Source: Chloroflexota bacterium
Lineage (GTDB): Bacteria; Chloroflexota; Anaerolineae; 4572-78; J111
Assembly: GCA_016860845.1 (NCBI GenBank)
Contig: BOKF01000014.1
Coordinates: 124,001-188,000 of the forward strand
Direction: 5' to 3'
Length of the DNA: 64,000 nt
Shown: one piece after another, positions 62,781 to 64,000 of the stretch
Numbering within the stretch: the stretch's first letter is position 1
Layout of the letters: each line of letters starts with the position of its first letter
Program-made: the position numbers and the translations under genes
The notes under the pieces: generated by a model
Told to the model about the DNA's origin: nothing
Databases searched by the model: none
Seen by the model: the letters and a program-made list of their open reading frames with translations, nothing else

Positions 62781-63866
62781 CTAAGAGGTATCTTGGGGCA
62801 AGGCCGGCCGGGTCGGGGTGGGCGTCGGGGGTACTGTCGGGACGGGAGTGCTGTCCGGCGGCGGGAGTTGATGTTCCAGCTTGGTCACCAGATGCCACAA
62901 GAGGGGCAAGTTTTCATCCAGAACGGCCTGCATCGTTGGATCAGTATCGCCACGCCGGCTTAAGAGTTCCGGTTTCTGGTTGAAGGCCGTGGGACCATCG
63001 GCCAACAGCAGCTTGCGCAGAGCTTCATAATCGCTGCGCTTGATTTCTACGGCGGCCATGGTCCCGCGAGTCAAGCGCAGGGGGCGGATGGGGGTAGCGG
63101 TTTGGGTCAGGTGAACCCTCAGCGAAAATTCGTAGCGATCAAGTGTGATCAAAACCTGAGCCAGCAGGTAGTAAACATTGTTTTGCTTGGTCACCACCTT
63201 CAGGGGCTGTAACAAATCCAAGGGGACGCCCTCACGCCACTGGGCAAATTGGCTCTCGATTTGGTCTGGCTCGGTTAACAATTCGGTGGCGCTGTGCAGG
63301 GAACCAAAACTGCTGGCCAGCGGAGAAAAGTCAACGATCGCCTGGCTGCCATCGGCAAAACGAACCCAGACCGCCACATGATCCACGCGATCCTGCAAGT
63401 CATCCACCGGCGCAGCCACGCCGAAGCGGCCCAAGGCCACGCCTCGGACTTGCGGCGATTGCAGCAATTCCTGCTGCACCGCATAGGCTAAAACAAAGCT
63501 GTCCACCACCGGCCATTCGGCCGGATTGGCCGGTTGCGGAGGATAGGCCAGACGAGCCAGTTGGCCTTCCGGGCCAGGCTCAATGACAATCTTGGTAGCG
63601 TCATCTTCCAAAAGAGGGGCAAAGCCAAACTCAAACTTACCCAGGGTGGCTTTAGCGGCATTCAAAGCTTCGACATTATCGTTATTAGGGATGACCAGTG
63701 GCCGGGTAGGGGTTGGGCTGGGGGTAGGCGTTGGGGTCGGCTCGCTGGCGCAAGCCGGTAGAAGCGCGACCAGCCCCAAAATTGCGCCAACCATCAGAAA
63801 AATTTTCAGGAGGGGCTGACGGCGAGTTTGCAGGAACCTGCCCCTTGGACCAATAGCTTGGATCAT
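62781..63866 (-). CDS. lipoprotein of unknown function
   Basis: 361 aa, not recognised. Signal helix and lipobox LVALLPAC, a short Thr/Pro spacer (PTPTPTPSPTPTRPLVIP), then a domain of about 270 aa (NNDNVEALNAAKATLGKFEFG, ADGSQAIVDFSPLASSFGSLH, VHLTQTATPIRPLRLTRGT) and a Pro/Thr C-terminal tail. ATG 63866 has GGAG five bases before it; the frame's start at 63947 is less likely. Probably an extracellular surface protein. Confidence 0.75.
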   Translation of the reverse strand: MIQAIGPRGRFLQTRRQPLLKIFLMVGAILGLVALLPACASEPTPTPTPSPTPTRPLVIPNNDNVEALNAAKATLGKFEFGFAPLLEDDATKIVIEPGPEGQLARLAYPPQPANPAEWPVVDSFVLAYAVQQELLQSPQVRGVALGRFGVAAPVDDLQDRVDHVAVWVRFADGSQAIVDFSPLASSFGSLHSATELLTEPDQIESQFAQWREGVPLDLLQPLKVVTKQNNVYYLLAQVLITLDRYEFSLRVHLTQTATPIRPLRLTRGTMAAVEIKRSDYEALRKLLLADGPTAFNQKPELLSRRGDTDPTMQAVLDENLPLLWHLVTKLEHQLPPPDSTPVPTVPPTPTPTRPALPQDTS

Positions 63867-63936
63867 GATCGCTCCAGCCAGGCCGCTTCGAATTAAAATT
63901 CTGAGCCGGCCTTGAATTTTCAGCAGAAACAAGAAC

Positions 63937-63964
63937 ATGGTACACAATGAGCCAGATTCGTCAA
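63937..63964 (-). promoter_or_regulatory. possible promoter of the last lipoprotein
   Basis: Minus strand TTGACG (63964-63959), 16-nt spacer, TACCAT (63942-63937). It is 70 nt before the ATG at 63866. Moderate match only. Confidence 0.35.
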
Positions 63965-64000
63965 ACGTTAGTAGACACTGCTGGGAAGAACGAAGCGCTT

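Overview
The window looks like bacterial chromosome, probably from an uncultured Chloroflexota (Anaerolineae-like) organism. That placement is inferred from style: multi-GAF sensor kinases, a Hanks-type kinase with a membrane anchor and Thr/Pro-rich linkers, several lipoproteins with Thr-Pro-rich stalks, giant TPR proteins, frequent TTG/GTG starts, moderate GC and no outer-membrane or LPS genes. No rRNA, tRNA or CRISPR array was recognised.

Layout. 1-7.8 kb (mostly minus): a structured leader for a gene beyond the left edge, PEP carboxylase, an MpsC-like protein, a large GAF/PAS histidine kinase and an orphan 2-oxoacid dehydrogenase E1-beta. 8-12.6 kb (plus): SDR, glycosyltransferase-like protein, M29 aminopeptidase and an AAA-type ATPase. 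12.6-14.2 kb (minus): pterin/folate operon folB-folK-folE. 14.2-20 kb: a frameshifted gene, a CoA-binding protein, metY with a near-ideal promoter, a Ser/Thr kinase and a LysM beta-propeller protein. 20.4-22.7 kb: a TetR/SDR divergent pair and a PIN/Phd toxin-antitoxin pair with a palindromic operator over its -10 box. 22.9-29.3 kb: an accessory patch with a 5'-truncated TPR gene, an intact IS4-type element and a TPR lipoprotein. 29.6-34 kb: secG, a solute-binding protein and an ABC exporter pair. 34-37.5 kb: mdh, a four-helix-bundle (IVP-type) gene in repeats, hemC and hemD. 37.7-41.9 kb: carotenoid operon crtB-crtI-carotenoid oxygenase behind a promoter covered by a perfect 10-bp inverted repeat. 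42-46.5 kb: small membrane proteins, HAD phosphatase, nitroreductase, GDPD and an ABC permease. 46.7-53.7 kb: one 2331-residue STAND NTPase with about 48 TPRs. 54-64 kb: response regulator, gamma-carbonic anhydrase, NYN/PIN protein, secreted nuclease, hybrid sensor kinase, SURF1, an MttB-family methyltransferase and two lipoproteins.

Intergenic space is unusually rich in palindromic repeats. At least six families can be told apart, several present two or more times, so this genome seems to carry many MITE/REP-like elements. Functional threads: oxaloacetate/malate metabolism (ppc, mdh, and MpsC possibly linked to bicarbonate); pterin synthesis (folB/K/E); tetrapyrroles (hemC/D); carotenoid to apocarotenoid (crtB/crtI/oxygenase). 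The points most worth a second look are the crtB promoter-operator, the STAND-TPR giant, the IVP gene bounded by inverted repeats, and the leader at the left edge.
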